Source: Orientallactaga sibirica
Taxonomy: Eukaryota; Chordata; Mammalia; Rodentia; Dipodidae
NCBI GenBank assembly: GCA_036365145.1
Contig: JAEOAD010001422.1
Coordinates: 26,236-90,235, forward strand
DNA: 64,000 nt
Direction: 5' to 3'
Shown: piece by piece, positions 1 through 8,972 of the stretch
Position numbering within the stretch: position 1 is the first letter of the stretch
Layout of the letters: each line of letters opens with the position of its first letter
Program-made: the position numbers and the translations under genes
The notes under the pieces: model-generated
What the model saw: only the letters and a program-made list of their open reading frames with translations
Told to the model about the DNA's origin: nothing
Database searches by the model: none

Positions 1-98
1 TCCTCCCCATTAACATGATGACCAGACATAGTTCTGAGAACCAACCCAGCACCAATTTCCAGAATGGGGAAGGTGGGTTAAGAATGGTCACTCAAAGC

Positions 99-255
99 CA
101 GGCGTGGTGGCGCATGCCTTTAATCACAACACTCAGGAGGTAGAGGTAGGAGGATTGCCATGAGTTCGAGGCCACTCTGAGATGATATAGTGAATTCCAG
201 GTCAGCCTTAGCTAGAGTGAGACCCTACCTCAAAAACAAACAAACAAAAAAGAAA
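99..255 (+). mobile_element. B1-type SINE
   Basis: 7SL-derived B1 monomer starting 'agccaggcgtggtggcgca', with 'gaggccactctgag' and 'gtgaattccaggtcagcc' in the body and a (CAAA)n-rich tail. Orientation is given by the A-rich 3' end. Confidence 0.9.
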
Positions 256-714
256 GGTCACTCTTCCAGCACAAGGCATGTGCCTCTCCTTCTTATAAGG
301 AAGACCACACCTACCTACTTCTATCCTGGTCGTCTGAATTCCACACACTCCATGTCCAGTGCCTGGCTTTTCAGATCTTATTGCTAACACAGAGTGCCAT
401 CTCCAGAGTAGAAGCCCAGGGCCCAGCTTCTCAGGATGTCCTCACTCTGAGAAATGGGGTGATGGGTTTGTTTGTCTTTGGAGCTCTACCCAATGGTTGT
501 CTCCTTTCTCCTGTCCAGGTGGCTGGGAAGCCACATCATACTTACGATCTTCATGTAGGTCCTAGGCCACCCTGCCTGTTGTCTCATATTTTGGATACGT
601 TATTCGGGCCACCTTGTTTACTATATCACAGAAAACATCCTTGTTCAGGGAGGTTTGATATGTGCCATTTCAGGAAGGTCAGTACATCTCACACCCACAT
701 ATCAAATGAAGGAT
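256..714. other. Non-coding stretch, nothing recognised
   Basis: Overlapping short frames occur on both strands but none resembles a known protein and none has exon-like boundaries. I see no repeat family that I can name. Confidence 0.5.
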
Positions 715-990
715 CTAAGGAGATTGTTAAAGGTATTTCCTTGCAAACTTTACAGCTCCTGTTCAATTCCCCACCATCCACATAAAGGCACATGCACACA
801 GCATACCCACTCCAAGTCAATGAGAAGTGGAGGCAGGAGATCCAGAAGCTTGCAGGCCAGTGAGAATGGTGCCCATGAAGCAGATAAAACAAACCAATAG
901 CACACCCAGTAAAACAAGTGAAGCCCTGTGTCAAGCAAAGTGGAAGTTGTCCTCAGACCTCCACATGTACTCTGGGGCATGCACATGCTA
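715..990 (+). mobile_element. Degenerate tRNA-type / B4-like SINE composite
   Basis: The wording 'gattgttaaaggtatttcc...caattcccca' matches the tRNA-related SINE body. The second half ('ggcaggagatccagaagctt' to 'cctcagacctccacatg') resembles rodent B4/RSINE-type tails. The copy is old and diverged. Confidence 0.55.
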
Positions 991-1600
991 ATTCACACAG
1001 AAGATACTTGAATCACATCCTTTCTCTCTTTAATGGCATCTTCTAAGTTACTATATACATGCTGAGTATCACATTAACAAACCAATCCTGAAGATCTCAT
1101 CCAAATAACAGGTTAGTTATCTCTGATCCTGGAATACTCTGAACTTCCTTTCCATTCAATAACTAACCTAGTCTTCCGTTCATGAAGTGTCAGGATTTTC
1201 CTGACACCAGCCTGCCCCTCCCAAACTGTCATTTCTTCACAGGTCTAGTGACCCTCTAACAATCTCTACCTGCCTATCACCATGGTGCCTTAGGTAAACA
1301 CCTTCTCCCAAATTAGAGTGAACTTATTAAACTTAGGACAATCTCACTTTACTTAATCACATTCAGTAGTGTCGGATATTCATTTCTCACATCCCAAAGG
1401 CTCTTAAAATTTTGGGTTAAGGCCAGAGGCTAGTAAAGCCAAGACCTCACTTAATTCTCCTTCCTGCTTTTCCTTCTAGCATTTAGTACCTAACACTGTT
1501 GGTTTTTATTTCTGTCCATATACACAGGAAAATGAAGGTAATGTCTGTAAGCACACCACACTGAGATTAGAAAATCGACATGGAGAGGTGAAGACACTTG
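991..1600. other. Non-coding stretch, nothing recognised
   Basis: AT-rich sequence without a sustained open frame, a named repeat, or obvious tandem structure. A short perfect dyad (tgtcaggattttcctgaca, 1,188-1,206) is present and is probably incidental. Confidence 0.5.
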
Positions 1601-1740
1601 TGTGTGGCACGCTGAAACTGGGTCTGGGCTGAGGCCAGGTAAGGACCAATGGTACTTGCAGTGCCACCAGGGAGTTCAGGTGGTCCCACTACTTGGCCTG
1701 ACCCCCCTACCTGATGGGGAGACGTCTGACTTGCAAGCAG

Positions 1741-2700
1741 ATCACCATGGTCACCTCCTCCACCACCATCTCACCAGACAGAGGATCAGGAAAATGAACT
1801 CTGCTGCTTCCTCCTCACCATTTGCACCTCCCTGCCTTTAAGTTTAAATTTCCCCAGTGCTCTGGTAGTGGTGCAGCATTATCATTTCACAGGTTGGTCC
1901 AACTTTCCTGGCCATGTGGGAGGAGGACCAGAACCATCCACCCTTCCTGACAGGAGGGCAGCTCGCAGAGGGGAGTGGGATGCAGCTGTACTGAAGCAGG
2001 GCCTTTGCAGCTCACAGGGATCTTTCCTCCCACCTACCCATAGAGCAGATGCAAGATTCCTGGAGCCTGAGGAGGCCTCATGGGAAAAGGTGATGCCTGG
2101 CCAGAAGATTTCACAGGCCCACTGTGTGTGCCTAACAACAGGATGGTCCACCCACACGGATTGACCACACTCAGGCCTGGGTTCTGCAGCCCTGCCCAGA
2201 TTCCCTTGCTCTTCCTTCCTTTCTTCCTCCCTTTCTTGTCTTGCATTTGTCTTCTTTTCTCCCCTTCCTTCTTTCTCCACCAGTCTGCTCTTTCCCTCTA
2301 TTCCTTTCTCCCTTCTTCCTTATTTCCCTCCTTCACTCCCTCTTTCCTTCTTTCCATTCTTCTCAGTTCACCCCTTTTCCTTCCATCCTTTTATTCTCCT
2401 CCCTTTCCCCCTCTTTTTCCTTCCTTCTTTCCTTTCTTCTCCTCCTTTTCGTCCTCTTTTTCCTTCCCATGTTCATTCCTTTCCTCCATTATTCACCCTT
2501 TCCCCTTTTTTTAACCTTCCTTCCCTTCCTTCCTTCCTTCTTCCCATTTATCACCCTTTTTCCTTTTTACCCTCTTTCCTTTGCCCCCCTCTTTCTTCCC
2601 TGTCTCCCTTTCTTCTTTCCTTTCCTTCCTCTCTTTATCTCCTCCTCTCCTTTCCTTTTTGCTCTTGTTTTCAGACAGACTCTATATAGTCCAGACCTGC
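1741..2700 (+). repeat. Tandem segmental duplicate, unit A
   Basis: Shares a series of blocks in the same order with 3,031-4,470. These are an ATG followed by 'cacctcctcc' (ATG at 1,747), 'gaactctgctgcttcctc' at about 1,796, 'gcagctgtactg(g/a)agcagg' at 1,983, the 'gattgac(c/t)(a/g)..ctcaggcc' block near 2,160, and a final polypyrimidine tract. Spacing differs, so the copies are old. Confidence 0.75.
2200..2665 (+). repeat. Polypyrimidine tract (TTCC/CTTT-rich), unit A
   Basis: About 460 bases that are almost entirely C and T on the plus strand, built on irregular ttcctt and ccttcc motifs. It gives rise to spurious Ser/Phe/Pro/Leu-rich open frames, which I do not count as genes. Confidence 0.9.
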
Positions 2701-2766
2701 CCTCAAACCTTGAAGCTCCTACCTCAGCCTCCCACTGGGGTTACAGGAATGCACCACGTCCAGATT
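2668..2766 (-). mobile_element. B1-type SINE fragment
   Basis: Reverse-complement B1 wording: 'cctcagcctcccactggggttacaggaatgcacca' is the antisense of the B1 5' half, with 'tatatagtccagacc' before it. Internal parts are missing. Confidence 0.7.
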
Positions 2767-2828
2767 TTGGGGAGGAGGGCATGTATGTGCACTCGCATGA
2801 ACGCAGGCGCATGTGTGCATACATACTT

Positions 2829-2829
2829 T

Positions 2830-2861
<32 letters not shown>

Positions 2862-2876
2862 GTTTGTGTGTATGTG
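2829..2876 (+). repeat. (GT)n microsatellite, interrupted
   Basis: Alternating TG dinucleotides broken by 'tttg' and 'ggttt'. It lies between the B1 fragment and the CpG-rich patch. Confidence 0.9.
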
Positions 2877-2939
2877 AACTCATGTTCTAGGGCCTTGCGC
2901 TGGAGCTGGGTGTGGGCCCTGTCAGCCCTTTGCCTGGCT

Positions 2940-3395
2940 TTCTCGCAGCGCCTCCCGGGGATCCCCGTGACCCCTCGGCCCAGCACAATCTTCCTACCTG
3001 CTGCCGAGCGCTCTCATTCGGCCCCAGACTCGCCATGGCCACCTCCTCCGCCATCCCGCAGGATGGAGGCTCCTGAAAGTGAACTCTGCTGCTTCCTCTG
3101 CACTGCTCCTCACGCTGTCCTGCCTTTCAGTTTACAATTCGCTGAGCAGTTTCCCTGCACACAGGGATGCACACAGGATGTCACCACCGACCCCTCTGTC
3201 CTGCTGTGCTGCTGGAGAGAGGCTCAGGAGAAAGAACTCTGCTGCTCCCGCCTTTTTGAAGATTACAACTGCCATAAGGTCGCTCTGGTTGAGTCGCAGC
3301 ATTGTGATGTCACGGGCAGTTCCACCTGCCTACAATGCGGGGGAGGCCGGAGCCGCCCAACAGTCAGGAGGGGAGGGCGGCTGGCAGAAGATGAG
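2940..3395 (+). promoter_or_regulatory. CpG-rich patch, possible remnant CpG-island promoter
   Basis: About eleven CpGs fall in the 130 bases from 2,940 to 3,070 and at least eight more between 3,240 and 3,395, against near absence in the flanks. An ATG at 3,035 sits in a strong initiation context (gccatgg) but opens only a 13-codon frame. The homologous unit A has lost nearly all CpGs. Promoter function is inference only. Confidence 0.4.
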
Positions 3396-3434
3396 TGGGC
3401 TGCAGCTGTACTGGAGCAGGGACTTTGCAACTAA
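3063..3434 (+). CDS. Cysteine-rich open frame, doubtful gene
   Basis: A frame of about 123 codons starts at an ATG within the CpG-rich patch and ends at TAA after 'EQGLCN'. It is rich in Cys (CC and CxC pairs such as ESELCCFLC and KELCCS). In unit A the corresponding block 'NELCCFL...AAVLKQGLCS' lies in one continuous frame (1,793-2,164), and the interval between the two shared motifs differs by 135 bases, a multiple of three. I know no protein family with this sequence. There are no visible domains, and the frame also runs back into the polypyrimidine tract, so chance openness is quite possible. Confidence 0.2.
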   Translation: MEAPESELCCFLCTAPHAVLPFSLQFAEQFPCTQGCTQDVTTDPSVLLCCWREAQEKELCCSRLFEDYNCHKVALVESQHCDVTGSSTCLQCGGGRSRPTVRRGGRLAEDEWAAAVLEQGLCN

Positions 3435-4020
3435 GAGAGCTTGTGCACACCCCAAGTATGCAGAAAGCAAATGCAATAGCTTCTGGGACCTGAGGTGCAG
3501 CTGTGTGTACTGACAGACCACCAGCTTCCACCAACCCAAGGTTTAAGAATGTCATCAGATAGCATGTGAAGACTATGGTGGAGATTTCCCTGCTTTGCTA
3601 AAACCTGCCTACCTGATGGTCAACCAATGTATTTGAAAATTGCCTTGATTATGACTTGACTTATGTAACTATGAAAATTTCATGAACTGTTAACACATTT
3701 AGACAGGGAATTTTGGGTAACCTTAATCTGTGTTCCTGGGCCATGGTCACTCATATTTGGCCCTGGACTAAACTATCTCTAATCCCCTTTGAGGTGAGAG
3801 CTGCGTCTTTTGCATAATACTCAGGTGCAGCTATGCTTAAGCAGGGACTTTGCAGCTCACAGAGCTTGTGTCCCACCCCTCACATACCCAGAGAGCAGAT
3901 GCAGGGGTTCCTGGTACCCAGGGTGCAGCTATAATAAAACAGAAGTTTTGCAGCTCACAGCGTTTGTGCTCTGTGCCACCCCTCCCCGCACTTACCGAGA
4001 TAACAGGTGGGGAGACTCCT
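3398..4020 (+). repeat. Degenerate ~100-bp tandem repeat
   Basis: Three copies begin 'gcagct(g/a)ta' and carry 'agcagggactttgca', followed by 'agagcttgtg' and 'gagagcagatgca'. Two are adjacent (3,826 and 3,928) and one lies upstream (3,398). A related copy sits in unit A at 1,983. The mirrored copies run to the window end in the right arm. Confidence 0.6.
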
Positions 4021-4149
4021 CAGGCTTGAGGAGGCCTGGTGTGATGGTGTGACTCCTGGGGCCAGAAGATCCCATAAGGCCCACGGTGTGTGCATGAAAC
4101 ACTATGGTCAGCCCACAGGGATTGACTGTGCTCAGGCCAGGGATCTGCA

Positions 4150-4462
4150 GCCCTGCCCTCCTTCCCTTTTCCTTCCTTTGTTCCTTCCTTCCTCTTCCCA
4201 TTCTTCTCCATTTTCCTCTTTTTTCTCACACTTTTCTTCTCTCCCTTACTCCTGCCTTCATTTCTCTACTTCCTTTCACTCGTCTCTTCTCTCCTCTTTT
4301 TCAACCTTCCATCCTGCCACTTTTAACCCTTTCCCCCTTTTTCTCCCTTCCTTTCTATTCTTCTCCCTTTACCACTCATTTTCTTCCTTCCTTTCTTCTC
4401 TTCCCTTCCCCCTTTTCTTCTTCCCTCCTTTCCTCTTCCCTTTCTCCCTTTATCTCTGGCTT
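4150..4462 (+). repeat. Polypyrimidine tract, unit B / left arm
   Basis: About 310 bases of C/T-only sequence with few purines. Its mirror at 63,440-63,745 is a purine tract. Long homopurine-homopyrimidine runs can adopt triplex form, which is known for this sequence class and not shown for this locus. Confidence 0.9.
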
Positions 4463-5500
4463 GCTCTGAGCTCAAGGCTGGTGAGGACTCCATCTTATGT
4501 CTCCTCTGTGCAGTCAAAATATTACCTTCCTCCCTGCAAAGTTCTGGCACACAGGAAAGGCACAAGATAGACATGAAAAGCTGGGATGGAGAAGTGTGTT
4601 TGTATGTGTGTGTGTGTGCACATGTGTTGAGAGTGATGAGATGGAAAGCAGCCCTGAGATTAGGTACAATATCTCACCAACAGAAGTGCATCCACAACAG
4701 TGTGGAATGTATACTTACATTGTATATTTACATTATATGTATAATTACAAGGGACGAACCCCACAGGGAAGTTCCTATCTTTATGATGTCTGAAGGGATT
4801 TTTAAATAGTACAGAAGCTTTACAGCACCTAGTGATGTGGCCTTGGCTGCCCTGTCAGCCCCTTTCAAAGGAGTAGCAGAGACAAAGCACCCAGTAAAGG
4901 TTAATTACAAGTAGCTGGGCGCTGCTGCTCCTACCAGGCCCAGGAGCCTGAGGGAAGTGAGGGGAAATGAGTGGGAAGACTACACAGGAGCTTAGGTGGA
5001 GGTGAGGTATTTGGGGAAGCCCCTCCTGGGGAAACTAGACAGGGCTTGGCCAGGGAAGGTACTGGGATGAGAGTGCTGATCTCAGACATTTATCTCTCAC
5101 TGTTTAAGGCCTCTGGCTGGAATGATGATTGGAAAAGTCCCTCAGTGGGCTCTGGAGACAACACACTTGTTGAATGCCCAGCGTGGGGAGGAAAGTGGCT
5201 CTTGCACATGGGATATTTTGTAAGAAACATCTAGAAGCAGGAATTCAGGCTAGAGACATGGGAGCCATAGCTTCATGTGTGGTGTAGGTGAAACCTGGAT
5301 TCTGGGCAGCTGCTTACAAACTGGAGGTGATCCCAGCTCAGAGCTAAGTCCAGGCAGACATTGAGCTCAATGAATCTTACTCTTGAGGTCTATAGATTTG
5401 GAGGCAGACATGTGGGAGGTATGATGTGGGCATGGGCAATTGCAGTAATGGGAAGTGGTCTGGGATACAGGAGGACTTCATGGAGGACAAGGCTGGGGAG
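4463..5500. other. Non-coding stretch with a short (TG)n
   Basis: Contains a TG run at 4,601-4,622. Otherwise I recognise no gene or repeat family. The mirror copy is 62,430-63,440. Confidence 0.5.
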
Positions 5501-5504
5501 CTGT

Positions 5505-5860
5505 GCAGATGGGCACAGTGACACTCACCTGTTATCCCAGCACTCAGGAAGCAGAGACAGGAGCATCATAGGTTCAAAGGCAGCCTGGTATATGTATAGC
5601 AAGACCTGGTCCCAAAAATTGTTCTTGGCAGTGAGGCCGATCAGTTAGTGTTTGCCTTCTAAGCCTAAAGACCTGAGTTCAATCCACAGAACCCATATAA
5701 GAGAGCCAGGTGTGGTGCCACAGGCTTGTAATGCTAGCACTGGGGAGGTGAGATAGGAGAGTCCCTGGGGCTGAGTGGCCAGCCAGTCTGGCATATTTGG
5801 TGAGTTCTAGGCCAGTCAGAGACACTATCTCAAAAACTGCTAATGGAATTCCTGGGAATA
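5505..5860 (+). mobile_element. Two degenerate B1/B4-type SINEs in tandem
   Basis: First copy: 'gcacagtgacactcacctgt...cccagcactcagg'. Second copy: 'agacctgagttcaatccac...gagccaggtgtggtgcca' with 'tctggcatatttggtgag' and a 'ctatctcaaaaac' end. Both are A-rich at their right ends. Confidence 0.65.
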
Positions 5861-5984
5861 ACACATAAAATTGTCTTTCATCCCCACTGCCTGTGTGCAT
5901 GTATGCTTGCATACACACATGCACTGCACACACGAAAACATAGAAATACACATCCACACACATATCTCAGGTTTTTTATTTTCA

Positions 5985-6193
5985 TTAATTTTATTTATTT
6001 ACAAGCAGAGAGAGGTAGAGAGAAGACAGACAGACAAATGGGCTAAGCACTCCAGGTCCCTGATCCACTACAAACGAATTCCAGACACATGTGCCACTAT
6101 GTGAATCTCACTTTAGGTGGGTTGAGGTAATCAAACCTGTGTTTTAGGCTTTTCAGGCAATCACCTTAACCAGCAAACCATCTCTCCACCCCC
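5985..6193 (-). mobile_element. tRNA-type SINE
   Basis: The antisense of the tRNA-related head 'ggctggagagatggtttgct' lies at the right end and a T-rich stretch (tail) at the left. A well preserved sister copy is at 61,740-61,945 in mirror. Confidence 0.85.
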
Positions 6194-6871
6194 TCTATCA
6201 CATTTTTAACAAAAAAAGCATCATTGGGTGAGAGAAACTGATACTGGGAGATATATCTGTTTAAAGCAGGTTTAGGGTGAGTAGGAGACCCAGGAAGACA
6301 AGAAGAGTCACCCTGAGATCCTGTCCATGGACAGATCTTATAGAACAAAAAGCCCAAAGATTTTTCTGAGAACAGTCTGGAAACTTTTAGCAGGTGAACA
6401 GGCAAGATTATGGCTGAGCAGCATGTGGCGGGATTACTGAAAAAATAACCCTCCCTAGGGCCCAAGGTCAGAAATGAGCCCATCTGGGCCACAGAGAAAA
6501 GTGGCCTGGACTGGGATGAAGTGACTGGGCCTGCAGCAGGTACCTAGCCCCGCATGTTGGACACTCTGAAGACTTCTTGTCTTGATTGAGAAATGCCCTA
6601 ATTATCCAGAGTTTTCCGTAGGTACCAAGAGGGTTGGGCTGTCACTCAGAATTGTGATGCTTTGAGACTTGAGTCCTAGCTCTGGTTCTAGCTGACCTCT
6701 TGAGAAAGTGACAATGGGTCCCCTACAGGTACCAAGCAGAGCCTGGAAGAGAGTAGAAGGTGGAGCCTGCTCCAGTGCCTTCTCAATGTTCAATCAGACT
6801 CATAACAAGGAGTATAAATAGGTTGAGAGGCTTTGAGGGGATTAACAGAGCACAGGAAAATTATCCAAGGA
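6194..6871. other. Mostly unique non-coding sequence with a MIR-like relic
   Basis: 6,655-6,720 reads like a MIR core ('gagtcctagctctgg...gacctcttgag'). The rest shows no named repeat and no exon signature. Confidence 0.4.
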
Positions 6872-7070
6872 GGGCTGCAGAGATGGCAGTTAAGGTGCTT
6901 GCTTGCAAAGCTTGATGGCCTGGGCTCAGTTCCCCAATATCCAGGTAAACCAGATGCACAAAGTGGTTTGTGTATCTGGAGTTTGCTCACGGTTGCAAGA
7001 AACCCTCGTGCATCCTGCTACACACATTCTCTCTCTCGCATGGAAATAAGTGAATAAAAATATTTCTAAA
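6872..7070 (+). mobile_element. tRNA-type SINE
   Basis: Head 'gggctgcagagatggcagtt', middle 'ccagatgcacaaagtggttt', tail 'ggaaataagtgaataaaaat'. The mirror copy is at 60,880-61,083. Confidence 0.85.
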
Positions 7071-7187
7071 AGAAAATTATTCAAGGAGACCTCCGAGGCT
7101 GCACATATTGTCATCATTCTCCATGGCTGTCATGGCATGTCACCTTGCCTGGAGATGTGACTTGCTGCCCCCTGTATATATACCTGA

Positions 7188-7255
7188 GTGTATGTCATGT
7201 GACCTCAGGCAAGGCTTTTCCCTCTCTGAGCCTCAGCTTCTCTGTCTAGATTGCT
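7188..7255 (+). mobile_element. MIR fragment
   Basis: The wording 'tgacctcaggcaaggctttt' followed by 'ctctctgagcctcagcttct' matches the conserved central part of the ancient MIR family. Confidence 0.55.
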
Positions 7256-7465
7256 GTGGTCTTGAAATGAGGGACTGAGTGTGGAGCTTCCCAGCATGCT
7301 GAATTCCAGTAAGCACCGAGACACAGTAGACCACAGGGCTGGGGGTTTGAGGAGCACCAAATGGGGTTCTTGTGGCAGCAGATGTCAGGAGAACCCCTTG
7401 GGGAAAGGTATGTGGCCATCTGGACAGGGTAGATCATGGCTGCTCAGGGTTCATGTCTCTGTCAG

Positions 7466-7792
7466 CACTTCACCATCATGGAGCAGAATCAGGATGGTTT
7501 CATTGACAAGGAGGACAGGAGGAACACCTTTACTGCACTGGGTGGATGATGTAGTAATGGGGAAAACTTGGAGCTGTGGGGGGGGGAGATGTTGCTGTGT
7601 GTAGGCCACCAATCAGGAATAGGTGACTGGGGATGTACGAAGGTCAGGGCATTGATTGATGGGCTGTGAGCTTAGTGTTCTTCTGTGCACAACATACTTC
7701 TGCCCCACTTCCCTCCTCCAGGTTGCATCAATGTCAAAAATGAGGAGTTCTAGGGCCCATCACCATGTTTAGGGAGAAACTTTAGGGTGATG
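7466..7792 (+). pseudogene. Myosin regulatory light chain pseudogene fragment (MYL10-like), two exons
   Basis: Exon A (7,466-7,541) encodes 'FTIMEQNQDGFIDKED' plus RRNTFTALG, the first EF-hand of myosin regulatory light chains, which bind the IQ neck region of myosin heavy chain in sarcomeres. The Ca-binding loop (D-x-NQDGFIDKED) is still readable, with the first position changed to Glu. A GT at 7,542 and an AG at 7,720-7,721 (after a pyrimidine run) bound a 180-base phase-1 intron. Exon B then reads 'GCINVKNEEF', the family's INVKNEE motif. A stop follows at 7,751, and the rest (GPI, TMF-EKL) has lost about 24 and 18 bases plus frame. The retained intron makes it a duplicated rather than a processed copy. 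MYL10 fits best because of the KED/INVKNEE wording; MYLPF or MYL2 are alternatives. No other exons were found. Confidence 0.75.
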
Positions 7793-8012
7793 GAGGCACT
7801 CAGGAGGTGAGGGAGGGGCTGGGGATAGGTAGTAGACATGTCTCCTTATGGGGGTTTACAGAAGCACAGTTGAGAACCTGGTGTGCCTCTCTCCAAGCAC
7901 CATCCCCTGGAAGCACACACCAACCCAGGCCCTGCATCAGTTTCCTCCTAGGCTCATTACCCACAATCAAGACAGGACCTTACACTTCCTTCCTACTACA
8001 ATTCCACCCCTG

Positions 8013-8160
8013 CTTTTTTTGAGGCAGGGTCTCATGCTAGCCCAGGCTGACCTGGAATTCACTGTGTAGTCTCAGGCAGGCCTCAAAATCACATTGATCC
8101 TCCTACCTCAGCCTCCTGAATGCTGGCATTAAAGACATGTGCCATCATTCCCAGCTTATT
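8013..8160 (-). mobile_element. B1-type SINE
   Basis: Antisense B1: a T run, then 'gaggcagggtctcatgctag' and 'cccaggctgacctggaattc', ending 'gtgccatcattcccagctt'. The mirror is 59,850-59,990. Confidence 0.9.
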
Positions 8161-8717
8161 TACCTCATCTACCTTCCTCTTTTGTCTCTCTGCCCCCTGT
8201 TGATGGTGAGTGACAGGCAGAGAAGAGCTATGGGGAAAGTGATTCTAAAAACCACTGTAGCTGACTGAGCCAATTTCCAGACAAGTTACCTCGTCCAATT
8301 CTGTAGTCACCACTGTCCCACTGAAAGGATCAGAGAGCTGTGTTCACCAATACGGAGTCTGAGCATGCTCAGAGAGGTCAGGATGGTTGTTCCAGGTGCC
8401 CTGAGAAAAGAATAACTGTAATGGAGACACTAACAGTCTCCTGGACTCGATACCCTGTCTGGGACTAGAAAATGGGGGCATCTCTGTTCCCTTTCTCTCC
8501 TGACTCTGGCACATCCTCTGTATGGTCATCTCCAAGTTGGAGGTTTCTGTGACTGAAAGGGTCGGACTGGGCTGTGGCTGTACAGGGAGGTAGGCAGTGT
8601 GGTCACCTTCCCCTCAGGCTGCCCCTGGCTGGCCCTGGAGATCAATATCTGGACTCCCACACACTGCAGGGTGATCTTGGGTGTCTGAGTTGCTGGTCAC
8701 ACCTTAATATTTCTGTA
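8161..8717. other. Non-coding stretch, nothing recognised
   Basis: No repeat family or gene recognised. Short frames around 8,344-8,535 and in the mirror (59,338-59,673) do not match each other beyond about 30 residues, which argues against coding. Confidence 0.45.
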
Positions 8718-8972
8718 GAGTGCTTGTCTAGAATCTCCCAGAGAGGAGCTTGGGTGTGGCTCATCAATACAGCACTTACCTAAGTTCCCCCAGTGAGAGG
8801 CTGAGGTCTGGCTCAGTTATAGAGCTCCTGTCTAGAAAACCCCAGTGTGGCAGTGTGGGGTGGCTCAGTGGCAGAGCACTTGCCTGACTCCTCCACTGAG
8901 GGGCTGGGGTGTGGCTTAGTGTAAGAGTTTCTGCATAGATTACCCACTGAGGAGCTATGGGCATAGCCTATA
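8718..8972 (+). repeat. Tandem array of half-ID elements (~51 bp x 5)
   Basis: Five consecutive units of about 51 bases follow the pattern 'gagcacttgcctag', then 'cccccagtgaggggctg', then 'gtgtggctcagtggta'. Each carries a match to the Pol III A-box of tRNA-derived ID SINEs (TGGCTCAGTGG-like). The downstream half of the ID element and its A tail are absent. The mirror array is 59,065-59,290. Confidence 0.75.

Larger units (their letters stand above)
3031..4470 (+). repeat. Tandem segmental duplicate, unit B
   Basis: Partner of 1,741-2,700. It contains an extra internal expansion: the 'gcagct..agcaggg-ctttgca' block occurs at about 3,398, 3,826 and 3,928, and the last two are ~102 bases apart. 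It ends in its own polypyrimidine tract. Its outer part (3,881 onward) is also the start of the palindrome visible here. Confidence 0.75.

Noticed and set aside
2241..3434. 397-codon plus-strand open frame
   Set aside because: Most of it is low-complexity Ser/Phe/Pro/Leu encoded by the polypyrimidine tract and the (GT)n run. Only the last ~123 codons were kept, as a doubtful Cys-rich frame.
4007..4570. 187-codon plus-strand open frame
   Set aside because: Again the product of a polypyrimidine tract, with a Phe/Ser/Leu-only composition.
8718..8972. CRISPR-like array
   Set aside because: Units are contiguous with no unique spacers, derive from a SINE, and the genome is a rodent's.
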